Source of the DNA: Halomonas sp.
Lineage (GTDB): Bacteria > Pseudomonadota > Gammaproteobacteria > Pseudomonadales > Halomonadaceae
DNA: 64,000 nucleotides
Direction of reading: 5' to 3'
NCBI RefSeq assembly: GCF_011050415.1
Contig: NZ_DRFS01000004.1
Span: forward strand, 39,910 to 103,909
The position numbers and the translations under genes were made by a program. The notes beneath the pieces are model-generated. The model ran no database searches, had not been told where the DNA came from, and worked only from the letters and a program-made list of their open reading frames with translations. This document shows, piece by piece, positions 56,160 to 64,000 of this stretch; position 1 is the first letter of the stretch, and each line of letters begins with the position of its first letter.

Positions 56160-56864
56160 ATGCCTGCACTCTCTAGTCAGCATCCTCCCAAATTTTCGCG
56201 TCGACAGTTCCTGGCAACTGCCGGCGCGCTGTTGTTAGGTGCAGGGTTTGGCATCCACCCAATAAAAGCGTCGGCTTTTGACCCTCAACGCTTACGCCAA
56301 AGCATGCAACAACTCTACGGCCAAGCCGGCTTAGCCGTACTAGAAGAGTGGTTTACGCTTCTGCAACAACTGCAAAATCAAGACGTTCAAGCTAAGTTAC
56401 GCGGCGTTAATGACTTTTTTAATCGCCGCATCAGATGGGTAGACGATATTCAAGTATGGGGGCAAGAGGATTACTGGGCGACGCCCCTGGAAACGATGGG
56501 CAAAGGTCAAGGTGATTGTGAAGACTACTCTATCGCCAAGTACATTACGCTCAAGCAATTGTCGGTTTCGAGTCAGTATTTACGCATGATTTATGTCCGC
56601 GCACGTATTGGAAGAAGTCAAATCACTCAAGCGCATATGGTGCTGGGCTATTACTCAACGCCGGACGCCGAACCGCTAGTGCTGGATAATATCGTTCCAT
56701 CTATTACTCCTGCCTCCCAGCGTACCGATCTTGACCCTCTATTTAGTTTTAATAGCGACGGGCTCTGGGCTGGTGGCTCATCGGAATCACGCGCAGACCC
56801 ATTGGCACGGCTATCACGCTGGCGCAGCGTTATTGAACGCATGCAGACCCAGGGTTTCATCTAA
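56160..56864 (+). CDS. lapG: Periplasmic transglutaminase-like cysteine protease LapG
   Basis: 234 residues. N-terminal SRRQFLATAG followed by a hydrophobic stretch looks like a Tat signal, with a Sec-type reading possible. Catalytic triad Cys120 (GQGDCEDYSIAKY), His159 (AHMVLGYY) and Asp176 (VLDNI); the Cys-His and His-Asp spacings match P. fluorescens LapG, and Asp119/Glu121 next to the cysteine are the expected Ca2+ ligands. LapG cuts the N-terminus of LapA-type adhesins and so releases biofilm cells. Gene is 15 bp before lapD, and 2.9 kb from the end of an adhesin gene. Confidence 0.92.
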   Translation: MPALSSQHPPKFSRRQFLATAGALLLGAGFGIHPIKASAFDPQRLRQSMQQLYGQAGLAVLEEWFTLLQQLQNQDVQAKLRGVNDFFNRRIRWVDDIQVWGQEDYWATPLETMGKGQGDCEDYSIAKYITLKQLSVSSQYLRMIYVRARIGRSQITQAHMVLGYYSTPDAEPLVLDNIVPSITPASQRTDLDPLFSFNSDGLWAGGSSESRADPLARLSRWRSVIERMQTQGFI

Positions 56865-56878
56865 GAGGAATTGGCAAC

Positions 56879-58783
56879 ATGTCACTTATTAAACAACTTT
56901 GGCTAGCCATTATCACCCTGCTGCTGCTGTCGTTCATTGGTAGCCTTGCTATTAGTATTGCTACTAGCCGGGATTATATCGAGCAAGAAGTACGCATCAA
57001 AAACGAAGATACTGCAACAGCTCTGGCGCTTTCCATGAGCCAGCTTGATAAAGAGCTAGTCACTCTCGAACTTTTGATATCGGCTCAATTTGATACTGGC
57101 TACTACCGCCAGATCATACTGCGAGACACCGATGGCAGCGTACTCACTGAACGCTCATCAAGTGAATATACCGGGGATGTGCCCGCATGGTTTCGGCAAC
57201 TAATTGAGTTTGACGTACCGAGTGGCATGTCTACGATTCAAGACGGGTGGCGCCAGTTCGGCACGCTTGAGATCGAGAGCCAGCATAGCTTTGCCTATGC
57301 CTCGCTTTGGCGCAGTACATTAGAATTAGCAGTGTGGTTCTTGATTGCTGGCGCGATCAGCTTAGCCATTGCAACGGTGGTGGTTCGTGGCATTAAACGC
57401 CCGCTCTACCGAGTGGTCGCTCAAGCCCAAGATATCAGTGCACGTCGCTTTACCACTATTAAAGAGCCGCGCACGCTGGAGCTACGCCAGGTAACTCAAG
57501 CGATGAACGTGCTGTCAGCTAATGTCCACCAAATGCTGACCCAAGAAAGCCATAAACTTGATGAGTTGAGACGCCATTTACAACACGACCGCGTTACCGG
57601 GGCGCTTAATCGTGATGTGTTTATGGGCAAGCTTTCTTCTCAGTTGAGCAGTGATGATGCACGTGCGACGGGCATGCTTGTTATGGTTCGCGTTCAGGCA
57701 CTTGAAACGCTGAACGAGCGTCTAGGCTATACCGATACCGATCATCTTTTGAACACGCTAGTCACCCAACTTGGGCAGTTGGATAAAAAATCAATGGAAC
57801 CTGTCATTGGCCGACTCAATGGTAGTGACTTTATTTTCTTATTACCCCTGGTTGAAGACGCTGACCAGCTTAAGCAGCAGGTAATAGCTGCGCTGGAAAA
57901 CGTGACTGCGACAGTACCTTCAGTGGAACTCTCTCTACCCACCGCTATTGTGCCTTATGCGCCTAATGATCAGCGCGCTACCTTGCTGGCAACCCTGGAT
58001 AACGCCTTAGCACAAGCTGAGAGCCTTACTACCAGCGAGCAGATCGTAGTTCAGCAGCGTGAGCAAGTTTCACTCTATAGTACCCACGCGGAATGGCGTA
58101 ACGCACTGGAGGCCGCTATTCGTGTAGGGCCAGAGTTAGCTTATTTCCCAGTAGTGGATGCCGAGGGTGGAATACTGCATTACGAGTGCCCAGCGCGTTT
58201 AAATCTGGCAGGAGAATGGCACACTGCCGGTGTCTTTATTCCTTGGATTACCCGCTTTGATTTGGAACCAACGCTAGATCTGGCCGTTGTCAAAAAAGCG
58301 CTTATCAACCTTAAAGCTGATCTCAGGCCGGTAGGCATTAACCTCTCCGCGGCATCTATCACCAACACCCAGTTCGTCAATGAATTGCGTGCCTTACTTG
58401 AAACACAGCCGATGCTAGCCAAACAGCTTTGCTTTGAAGTGCCAGCCACGCTAAGTACACATGAGATTGGAAGTCTACGAGGCCTATGCACAGCTTTACG
58501 CCCATTGGGATGCACTTTCGGTATTGAGCATGTCGGGGCAGAGTTTACTAAGCTTGCGGACTTACACGATGTTGGACTGGCCTACTTGAAAATGGACAGC
58601 AGCCTTATCCACTCTCTGGATCGCTCAACAGAACAGCAAACCATTGTGCGGGGTATGGCAACGCTATGCCACTCATTGGGTATTCAAGTGATTGGTGAAG
58701 GCGTTACTAATAATGAAGAACTCACTTGCCTGTTTAGGGTTGGCGTAGACGGTGCTACCGGGCCAGGCGTACGCCACGCCTAA
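56879..58783 (+). CDS. lapD: c-di-GMP receptor LapD (degenerate GGDEF-EAL)
   Basis: 634 residues. Membrane helix ~8-30, periplasmic LapD_MoxY domain with the family-typical GWRQFGTLEIESQHSFAYASLW, second helix, HAMP/S-helix, then GGDEF and EAL domains. Both catalytic motifs are degenerate: GGDEF reads NGSDF (~314-318) and EAL reads ECP (~436), so it should bind c-di-GMP through the EAL domain without making or cutting it. At high c-di-GMP it sequesters LapG. C-terminus shows a VGVDGATGPGVRH instead of the usual QGY. Likely one operon with lapG. Confidence 0.9.
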   Translation: MSLIKQLWLAIITLLLLSFIGSLAISIATSRDYIEQEVRIKNEDTATALALSMSQLDKELVTLELLISAQFDTGYYRQIILRDTDGSVLTERSSSEYTGDVPAWFRQLIEFDVPSGMSTIQDGWRQFGTLEIESQHSFAYASLWRSTLELAVWFLIAGAISLAIATVVVRGIKRPLYRVVAQAQDISARRFTTIKEPRTLELRQVTQAMNVLSANVHQMLTQESHKLDELRRHLQHDRVTGALNRDVFMGKLSSQLSSDDARATGMLVMVRVQALETLNERLGYTDTDHLLNTLVTQLGQLDKKSMEPVIGRLNGSDFIFLLPLVEDADQLKQQVIAALENVTATVPSVELSLPTAIVPYAPNDQRATLLATLDNALAQAESLTTSEQIVVQQREQVSLYSTHAEWRNALEAAIRVGPELAYFPVVDAEGGILHYECPARLNLAGEWHTAGVFIPWITRFDLEPTLDLAVVKKALINLKADLRPVGINLSAASITNTQFVNELRALLETQPMLAKQLCFEVPATLSTHEIGSLRGLCTALRPLGCTFGIEHVGAEFTKLADLHDVGLAYLKMDSSLIHSLDRSTEQQTIVRGMATLCHSLGIQVIGEGVTNNEELTCLFRVGVDGATGPGVRHA

Positions 58784-58832
58784 TATTTTTATTCTGATAT
58801 CTACCGGTAGGTCTGATAGCGACACATGACAA

Positions 58833-59156
58833 TTAAATTGTGTCGCTATCTCCGCCTAACAAATCAACATTGTTTTTAACCCGTAACGTCTTCCGCTCCA
58901 TCACCTTGGCTTGGGCAGCTTCAGGAAGGTCCGTAAACGTAATAATTCCCTTATCAAGTAGCACCTCTAAAATATCTTCTACCACTCGCACGAAAGCTAA
59001 ATCAGAGGCTAGAAAGTGCGCAGAAGAGCTTGGCTGATCGGCTAAAAAGGCCACTATCTCAGGTGAGTTAGGAGCGATCGTTTCACTACATTCAGGATTT
59101 GCTTCCTTGCTGAGCATCACGATTTCACCAGCGGTATTGCGTTTGATATAGAGCAT
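58833..59156 (-). CDS. Conserved hypothetical protein (often misnamed tryptophan synthase beta-like)
   Basis: 107 residues, no signal peptide. Layout: a short MLYIKRNTAGEIVMLSKEA opening, middle LASDLAFVRVVEDILEVLLDKGIITFTDLPEAAQAKVMERKTLR. This helical domain resembles small proteins that some genomes label tryptophan synthase subunit beta-like, without any such catalytic motif. Function unknown; sits between lapD and the adhesin region on the minus strand. Confidence 0.7.
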   Translation of the reverse strand: MLYIKRNTAGEIVMLSKEANPECSETIAPNSPEIVAFLADQPSSSAHFLASDLAFVRVVEDILEVLLDKGIITFTDLPEAAQAKVMERKTLRVKNNVDLLGGDSDTI

Positions 59157-59203
59157 GGCTATTTCCCGTAAGGTTTAGGTTTAGTGCAGCTAATTTCACA
59201 TCA

Positions 59204-59677
59204 CTATTTCGTTAATCGAGCGTTTTTTTCAATCGCTAGATTTTTAACATAGCCTTCATAGGTTTCGTTGTGTGTGATTGTTCTTACTTCTTTTCCCACC
59301 TGACATGCCCATTGATTCCCACCACATATTAAAGCGGCTTGCGTAATAAGGTCTACATACGAAGAACGCAGAATAAATGCGATACTGGTTTCATAATTTC
59401 CCCCTTCCCTTTCCATCTGAGTAGCAATTTGCCAATTCGAAATAGCATTCATTAGCACAGAGTTGAGGTGATCAAAATTTTTTCGGTAAAAAATGTTCCG
59501 AGGAAGTTTAATTAGTACATCAAAAAAGAGCTTATTGATAGAGTCATCGCTAACCTCTTTATCTTTATCAATCAAATCGTCCCATTTATGAGCGACATCA
59601 CAAATCATTTCAATATACTCGACCGCTAATTTATCGCCTTTCATCCAGCGCAAAAGCTGTATTTCATCAAAATACAT
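59204..59677 (-). CDS. Hypothetical protein, AT-rich
   Basis: 157 residues, no signal peptide. Mostly helical; contains WDDLIDKDKEVSDDSIN, a DDLID acidic motif superficially like polyprenyl-synthase Asp-rich motifs, and four cysteines/His scattered. I recognise no family. Base composition is distinctly lower in GC than the flanks, suggesting acquisition (phage-like origin possible). Ribosome site GGAGG just upstream supports expression. Confidence 0.55.
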   Translation of the reverse strand: MYFDEIQLLRWMKGDKLAVEYIEMICDVAHKWDDLIDKDKEVSDDSINKLFFDVLIKLPRNIFYRKNFDHLNSVLMNAISNWQIATQMEREGGNYETSIAFILRSSYVDLITQAALICGGNQWACQVGKEVRTITHNETYEGYVKNLAIEKNARLTK

Positions 59678-59694
59678 ATCGCCTCCTTCACAAT

Positions 59695-59727
59695 TGAAAA
59701 AAGCCCCACACTTTGAGTATGGGGCAT
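59695..59727 (-). terminator. Terminator of the adhesin gene
   Basis: On the minus-strand transcript a 9-bp stem (59725-59717 with 59711-59703, one T-G pair) with loop TCAAA is followed by a six-T run (59702-59697), about 25 bases after the adhesin stop. Confidence 0.85.
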
Positions 59728-59750
59728 TTCTTATTGCTTAACAGTGCTAA

Positions 59751-62700
59751 TTACTGGTCTATCTTAAGCTGGCCATCCTCCAGCATGCTTTGAATAAAGT
59801 CTGAAGAACTTCCACCTTGCGGCATTTCCACATCTTTCAACACAATACGCTGGTCTGCATTGCTACCATCCAAAGCTAATCCACCATCAGATTTGACATG
59901 CAATACTGTATCGGCACCTTGCTGCTCTGCCTTGATATATTGATCCAGGTTTTCAGAATTTTCACCCTGCAACAGATCCGCAATATCGAGGCTGTCTGCA
60001 GAAGCATCCAAACCAAACCGCCCTAAAGTGAAATCCATTACCTGATCAACAGCCGGGGATTGGCTTGTACCCTGATCACCTGACTCCCATACAAAGGTAT
60101 TCGCTCCGCTACCACCATACATGATGTCATTACCTGTACCACCAATCAGTGTGTCATTACCCCCTTGTCCAAATAGAAGGTCATCACCATCTCCACCAAT
60201 CAGGATATCGTTACCGCCAGCCTCCGTGGAGTTGTTAAACTCGCCGTGGTTTTCTGTAATGTAATTATGGATTTGCTCAGCAGACACTTGGTTAGGATCG
60301 GTGATGCCTAATTGGCCAGCAATATAAGACTTGATTGCTGGCAACCCGTTACCATCAATACCCGTGAAGGTAACCTGATCCCCAAACAGAATATCATTAC
60401 CTTCACCGCCAGAGATGATGTCGTCGCCAGACGGCAATTGGACATTTTGTCCAAGAATGGCGTCGGCAAGCTCTGCTGGATCAATATCTGACTGAACAAT
60501 TCCGTCAGAGTCATATGCCCGAAGGTTGCTTTCGTTAAGGCTACTGCCTAAACCAATCGCATTGACTGAAGACATGTTATCCAGCAATGCAAATGCCTCT
60601 AGCGAGTTCTGAATTACTGTTTGTGTGGTGCTACTGCCGTTGCCACTGAGTACAGAAATTTCGTAGGTGCCATCCCCTTCAGGCATAACCTTACCGATCA
60701 CACTACTGCTCCAGCTTCCACCACCACATCCAGAACTGAAGTTCCACTGTTTCACATTGCCACTGGCATCAATTACTTCCCTAACCTGACCATCAATATT
60801 CATCGAATAAGCTTGGCCGGGCACGTAATTAATGTCGTCAATAGTTAAGTTCCAGCGATTACTTGATTTAGAGCCTACTACTACACTCTCAGCCTCTTTG
60901 TCTTGATAGTAGGTAGGTAAACCATCGGTAATAAAATAGGATAGGTTCGTGCCAGGGTTATTTTGGACAACATCAGTATGGAACCAGTTAGCAGCAGTTT
61001 TAAATGCATCTTCATAGTTGGTTCCACCGCCACGCTGCAATCCATCTAATACTGACTGCAATTTCGACAATGCTTGTGGATCAGCAAGATTAACACTAAC
61101 GTTTCTTCCTGCCTGAGAGTCAAACTCAACAAGGAAAATATTAACGGTTCCTGCGCTGTCCTCTCCGACACTATTTTTAAGCGTGTTGAACACTTTTGTA
61201 AGCGACGTCTTAGTATTGGCAATATCGCCAACCGACATACTACCAGAGGTATCGACCATAAAGGCAAGGTTGTAGTTTTGACCTGCCACCAACTGCAGAC
61301 CCGCAACATCACCAATAACAATATCGTTTGCACTAGTACCCGAGATGTTATCTGCACCTGGCGAGCCTACTACAACATTATATTGTTCAACTGCTGTAGT
61401 ATCAGTGCTTGTATTACTATCAACGACCTGTAGATTGCCAGCAGCGTCCCGATAAACTTCACTTGATGTGACAGTGGCAACAATATCGAATGCACCTGCT
61501 TCGACTGGCACTTTCATTGACAGTAACAAGTTGTTGATACTAGCCCCGGTAGGATTAGTTACTAGCCAACTGCCGTCCGATTGACTAATTACTCCAGCAC
61601 CGATTAGCTCCACGCCTGCCGGAATATTCGTCAGCGTGATATCCGACAAGATTTCGCTGCCATCGGTATCTGTAAGCAGAGCGCTGAGCTCAACCTCGAT
61701 GATATCGTAACCTGTTTGCGTAATTGTCGTAGTTGCATCAGATGGCAGCATGGTAGAGCCGTCACCGAATATCACTCCGCGTATATTATTGACGCTGATG
61801 GTCACCCCAGTGGCCAAGTCAGTTATGCTTCCATCGTAACCTGAGTTCTGATGCTGCTCACCGAGGTTAATGCTGTAACTGCTTAAAGGCTTGTTAAGGA
61901 AGATGTAATCTTTATCCTGACCATTGATCGAGTTTACGGCCTGATTTCCATTTACGAGCTTGTTAAAGTCTCCAATCAGTGCGATGACATCGACACCGTT
62001 TGTATTGTTGGCACTACCGGGGTTGAGATTACCATCACTGAAGGGTGGCTTGATGACTTTGCCACTTATACCTTCAGCACTGATATCCATACCATCAATA
62101 GTGATTTTGACAGTGCCATGTTCGACCGTGATAACCGAAGCACGTACTGACTCAATGGTGTCGCCTAGTGAAACGGAGATCGTTGGTGCATCCGCGACTG
62201 GCATAATGTCGATTTTAAGGATGGTTTCTTCACCCTCATTTTGAGCATCAATGGGTCGGAACTGCAACTGAGCGTAATCTGTCTGCTGGTTACCTACCTC
62301 AGAGCCGCCATATCCATCGAAGCCTGACTCGTTTGCGCTTGGCATGAAGCGCAATTGCCCTGCATCTATCTGCGCCTTACTGAAGCTTGCACCCTCTACA
62401 ACACTCTGCCACTGGCCATCACTGCCCAGTGATTGAAGTACTCCAGATGCTGGCAAACGCGTAATAACTACCCCTAGATCAGCCCCAGGTGAGTCATCAG
62501 TGATGTTGAACTCGCTCCACTTCAGCGTCAGGGCTGTGTCTTCCTTACCAACAATCTGCCCGCCGGAAGCAGTGGGTGTTGCATCAATTTGATAATCGCG
62601 CGCGACATCAGCACTGTAGCTATTACCCGCCTCATCCGTACCGGTGACTTCGGCACTGATCGTCTCGTTGTCAGCCAGGAGCGATCCTGGGACGTCAATC

Positions 62701-64000
62701 GCAAAGGTCAGGTCTTCAGCGACGAGGCCAGTGAACGCTTGGCCGCCCACGGTCAGGGTGACGGTGTCGCCCTGACGGGCGTCGCCGCCCACCGTACCGG
62801 TGATGGTGATGTCGCCTTCGGCTTCGGTGCCGTTGATGACATCGTCACCGGCAATGGTGTCGAGGCTGATCGTGGCGCTGGCGTCGAGGTTGACGTCGTA
62901 GCCGTGGTTGGTCTCAGCGCTGTAGTCATTACCCGCGTCGTCGGTACCAGTGACTTCGGCACTGATGGTGTCGTTGTCGGCCAGCAGTGAGCCTGGTACG
63001 TCGATCGCAAAGGTCAGGTCTTCACCCACGGTACCGGTGAAGGTTGCACCGCCCACGGTCAGAGTGACGGTGTCGCCCTGGCGGGCGTCGCCGCCCACGG
63101 TGCCGGTGATGGTGATATCGCCTTCGGCTTCGGTGCCGTTGATGACGTCGTCACCGGCGATGGTGTCGAGGGTGATCGTGGCGCTGGCGTCGAGGTTGAC
63201 GTCGTAGCCGTGGTTGGTCTCAGCGCTGTAGTCATTACCCGCGTCGTCGGTACCAGTGACTTCGGCACTGATGGTGTCGTTGTCAGCCAGCAGTGATCCA
63301 GGCACGTCGATGGCGAAGGTCAGGTCTTCACCCACCAACCCAGTGAACGCTTGGCCACCCACGGTCAGGGTGACGGTGTCGCCCTGACGGGCGTCGCCGC
63401 CCACCGTACCGGTGATGGTGATGTCGCCTTCGGCTTCGGTGCCGTTGATGACATCGTCACCGGCAATGGTGTCGAGGGTGATCGTGGCGGTAGCGTCGAG
63501 GTTAACCCCGTAAGCCTTGTCGGCATCGGCGCTGTAGGCATTGCCCGCGTCGTCAGTGCCGGTGACTTCGGCACTGATGGTGTCGTTGTCGGCCAGAAGT
63601 GATCCAGGCACGTCGATGGCGAAGGTCAGGTCTTCACCCACGGTACCGGTGAAGGTTGCACCGCCCACGGTTAGAGTGACGGTGTCGCCCTGGCGGGCGT
63701 CGCCGCCCACGGTGCCGGTGATGGTGATGTCGCCTTCGGCTTCGGTGCCGTTGATGACATCATCACCGGCGATAGTGTCGAGGGTGATCGTGGCGGTAGC
63801 GTCGAGGTTAACCCCGTAAGCCTTGTCGGCATCGGCGCTGTAGGCATTGCCCGCCTCGTCAGTGCCGGTGACTTCGGCACTGATGGTGTCGTTGTCGGCC
63901 AGAAGTGATCCAGGCACGTCGATGGCGAAGGTCAGGTCTTCACCCACCAACCCAGTGAACGCTTGGCCGCCCACGGTCAGGGTGACGGTGTCGCCCTGAC
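59751..64000 (-). CDS. Large secreted repeat adhesin, LapA/Bap-type, C-terminal part
   Basis: The frame is open to base 64000, so only the last ~1,415 residues are seen; the N-terminus, with the expected LapG cleavage site, is outside. From the window edge inwards: five near-identical 102-residue (306-bp) Ig-like repeats (to about 62,600), a cadherin/SdrD-like region of ~450 residues, a von Willebrand A domain with MIDAS DTSGSMS (about 61,240-61,260), glycine-rich nonapeptide RTX calcium repeats (GGDGDDLLFGQGGND, about 60,100-60,230 and 60,390-60,430), and a C-terminal T1SS target domain ending DGQLKIDQ. Such proteins leave through a type I secretion system and stay on the surface for biofilm formation. 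LapG and LapD are encoded nearby. Confidence 0.9.
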   Translation of the reverse strand, partial: QGDTVTLTVGGQAFTGLVGEDLTFAIDVPGSLLADNDTISAEVTGTDEAGNAYSADADKAYGVNLDATATITLDTIAGDDVINGTEAEGDITITGTVGGDARQGDTVTLTVGGATFTGTVGEDLTFAIDVPGSLLADNDTISAEVTGTDDAGNAYSADADKAYGVNLDATATITLDTIAGDDVINGTEAEGDITITGTVGGDARQGDTVTLTVGGQAFTGLVGEDLTFAIDVPGSLLADNDTISAEVTGTDDAGNDYSAETNHGYDVNLDASATITLDTIAGDDVINGTEAEGDITITGTVGGDARQGDTVTLTVGGATFTGTVGEDLTFAIDVPGSLLADNDTISAEVTGTDDAGNDYSAETNHGYDVNLDASATISLDTIAGDDVINGTEAEGDITITGTVGGDARQGDTVTLTVGGQAFTGLVAEDLTFAIDVPGSLLADNETISAEVTGTDEAGNSYSADVARDYQIDATPTASGGQIVGKEDTALTLKWSEFNITDDSPGADLGVVITRLPASGVLQSLGSDGQWQSVVEGASFSKAQIDAGQLRFMPSANESGFDGYGGSEVGNQQTDYAQLQFRPIDAQNEGEETILKIDIMPVADAPTISVSLGDTIESVRASVITVEHGTVKITIDGMDISAEGISGKVIKPPFSDGNLNPGSANNTNGVDVIALIGDFNKLVNGNQAVNSINGQDKDYIFLNKPLSSYSINLGEQHQNSGYDGSITDLATGVTISVNNIRGVIFGDGSTMLPSDATTTITQTGYDIIEVELSALLTDTDGSEILSDITLTNIPAGVELIGAGVISQSDGSWLVTNPTGASINNLLLSMKVPVEAGAFDIVATVTSSEVYRDAAGNLQVVDSNTSTDTTAVEQYNVVVGSPGADNISGTSANDIVIGDVAGLQLVAGQNYNLAFMVDTSGSMSVGDIANTKTSLTKVFNTLKNSVGEDSAGTVNIFLVEFDSQAGRNVSVNLADPQALSKLQSVLDGLQRGGGTNYEDAFKTAANWFHTDVVQNNPGTNLSYFITDGLPTYYQDKEAESVVVGSKSSNRWNLTIDDINYVPGQAYSMNIDGQVREVIDASGNVKQWNFSSGCGGGSWSSSVIGKVMPEGDGTYEISVLSGNGSSTTQTVIQNSLEAFALLDNMSSVNAIGLGSSLNESNLRAYDSDGIVQSDIDPAELADAILGQNVQLPSGDDIISGGEGNDILFGDQVTFTGIDGNGLPAIKSYIAGQLGITDPNQVSAEQIHNYITENHGEFNNSTEAGGNDILIGGDGDDLLFGQGGNDTLIGGTGNDIMYGGSGANTFVWESGDQGTSQSPAVDQVMDFTLGRFGLDASADSLDIADLLQGENSENLDQYIKAEQQGADTVLHVKSDGGLALDGSNADQRIVLKDVEMPQGGSSSDFIQSMLEDGQLKIDQ
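62600..64000 (-). repeat. Tandem 306-bp Ig-like coding repeats in alternating variants
   Basis: Near-identical 102-residue units (signature ATITLDTIAGDDVINGTEAE...) start about every 306 bases and run off the window end. A variable spot alternates strictly between GGQAFTGLV and GGATFTGTV through the five visible units, and the linkers NAYSADADKAYG and NDYSAETNHGYD change in pairs. The repeat is within the adhesin CDS and continues beyond the window. Confidence 0.9.

Noticed and set aside
58833..59156. Tryptophan synthase beta homologue
   Set aside because: The protein is 107 residues without PLP-binding motifs; the label is inherited from misannotation.
62589..63880. Long open frames on both strands of the repeat region
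   Set aside because: They are shadows of high-GC, third-position-biased adhesin codons and repeat every 306 bp; they have no independent ribosome sites.
62600..64000. CRISPR-like periodic repeats at the right end
   Set aside because: The period is 306 bp, within one open frame that codes for 102-residue Ig-like units; there are no short identical repeats with unique spacers.

Overview
The window reads as chromosomal DNA of a moderately GC-rich gammaproteobacterium, most likely Halomonas or another member of the Halomonadaceae. This is inferred from the gene content (class I PHA synthase with a phasin and a small DUF6489-type protein, sulfate and putrescine ABC transporters, ahpC/ahpF, smrB-prmB-aroC and tesA-ybbA-ybbP neighbourhoods) and from the flavour of the proteins; no rRNA or tRNA gene is present to confirm it. 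No tRNA, rRNA, CRISPR array, insertion sequence or prophage was recognised.

Layout. 1-357 is the 3' end of a ydiJ-type FAD/Fe-S oxidase. 472-11783 holds, on the minus strand, a chain that is rpe-gph-trpE-trpG-trpD-trpC followed by a sensor kinase, a response regulator and a secreted SnoaL-like protein. The chain is interrupted twice by plus-strand genes: an NADH dehydrogenase (ndh) and a solitary metal-binding lipoprotein-like periplasmic protein whose leader carries an unusual SD/hairpin arrangement. 12073-15883 is a sulfate transport operon (binding protein, cysT, cysW, cysA) in which cysA is frameshifted. 15937-17960 is an AT-richer islet (alkB-like, EamA transporter). 18114-24793 carries yajG, tpm, ygiM-like, DUF1820, then a two-gene module of an ATP-grasp ligase and a large protein with papain-like Cys/His/Asn signatures, then tlyA. 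24790-36068 holds an MscK-like channel, pldA, the yqjD/E/K-like trio, a flavoprotein and an RND efflux pair. 36131-41216 has two small genes and potFGHI; 41513-43753 is ahpC-ahpF; 43840-46860 is the PHA locus; 46951-55271 has aroC, prmB, smrB, a patatin, an alpha/beta hydrolase and ybbAP; 55354-56055 is tesA.

The right end (56160-64000) is a c-di-GMP adhesion locus: LapG protease, LapD receptor and the C-terminal ~1,415 residues of a very large repeat adhesin with VWA and RTX domains that runs off the window. LapD is expected to hold LapG away from the adhesin when c-di-GMP is high, so the adhesin stays on the cell surface; this is family knowledge applied here.

The most novel-looking items are the ATP-grasp/papain-like pair, the mutually exclusive hairpins around a perfect Shine-Dalgarno and a 14-codon ORF ahead of the metal-binding protein, the alternating two-repeat organisation of the adhesin, and a shared SQGL motif in the PHA synthase and its neighbour.
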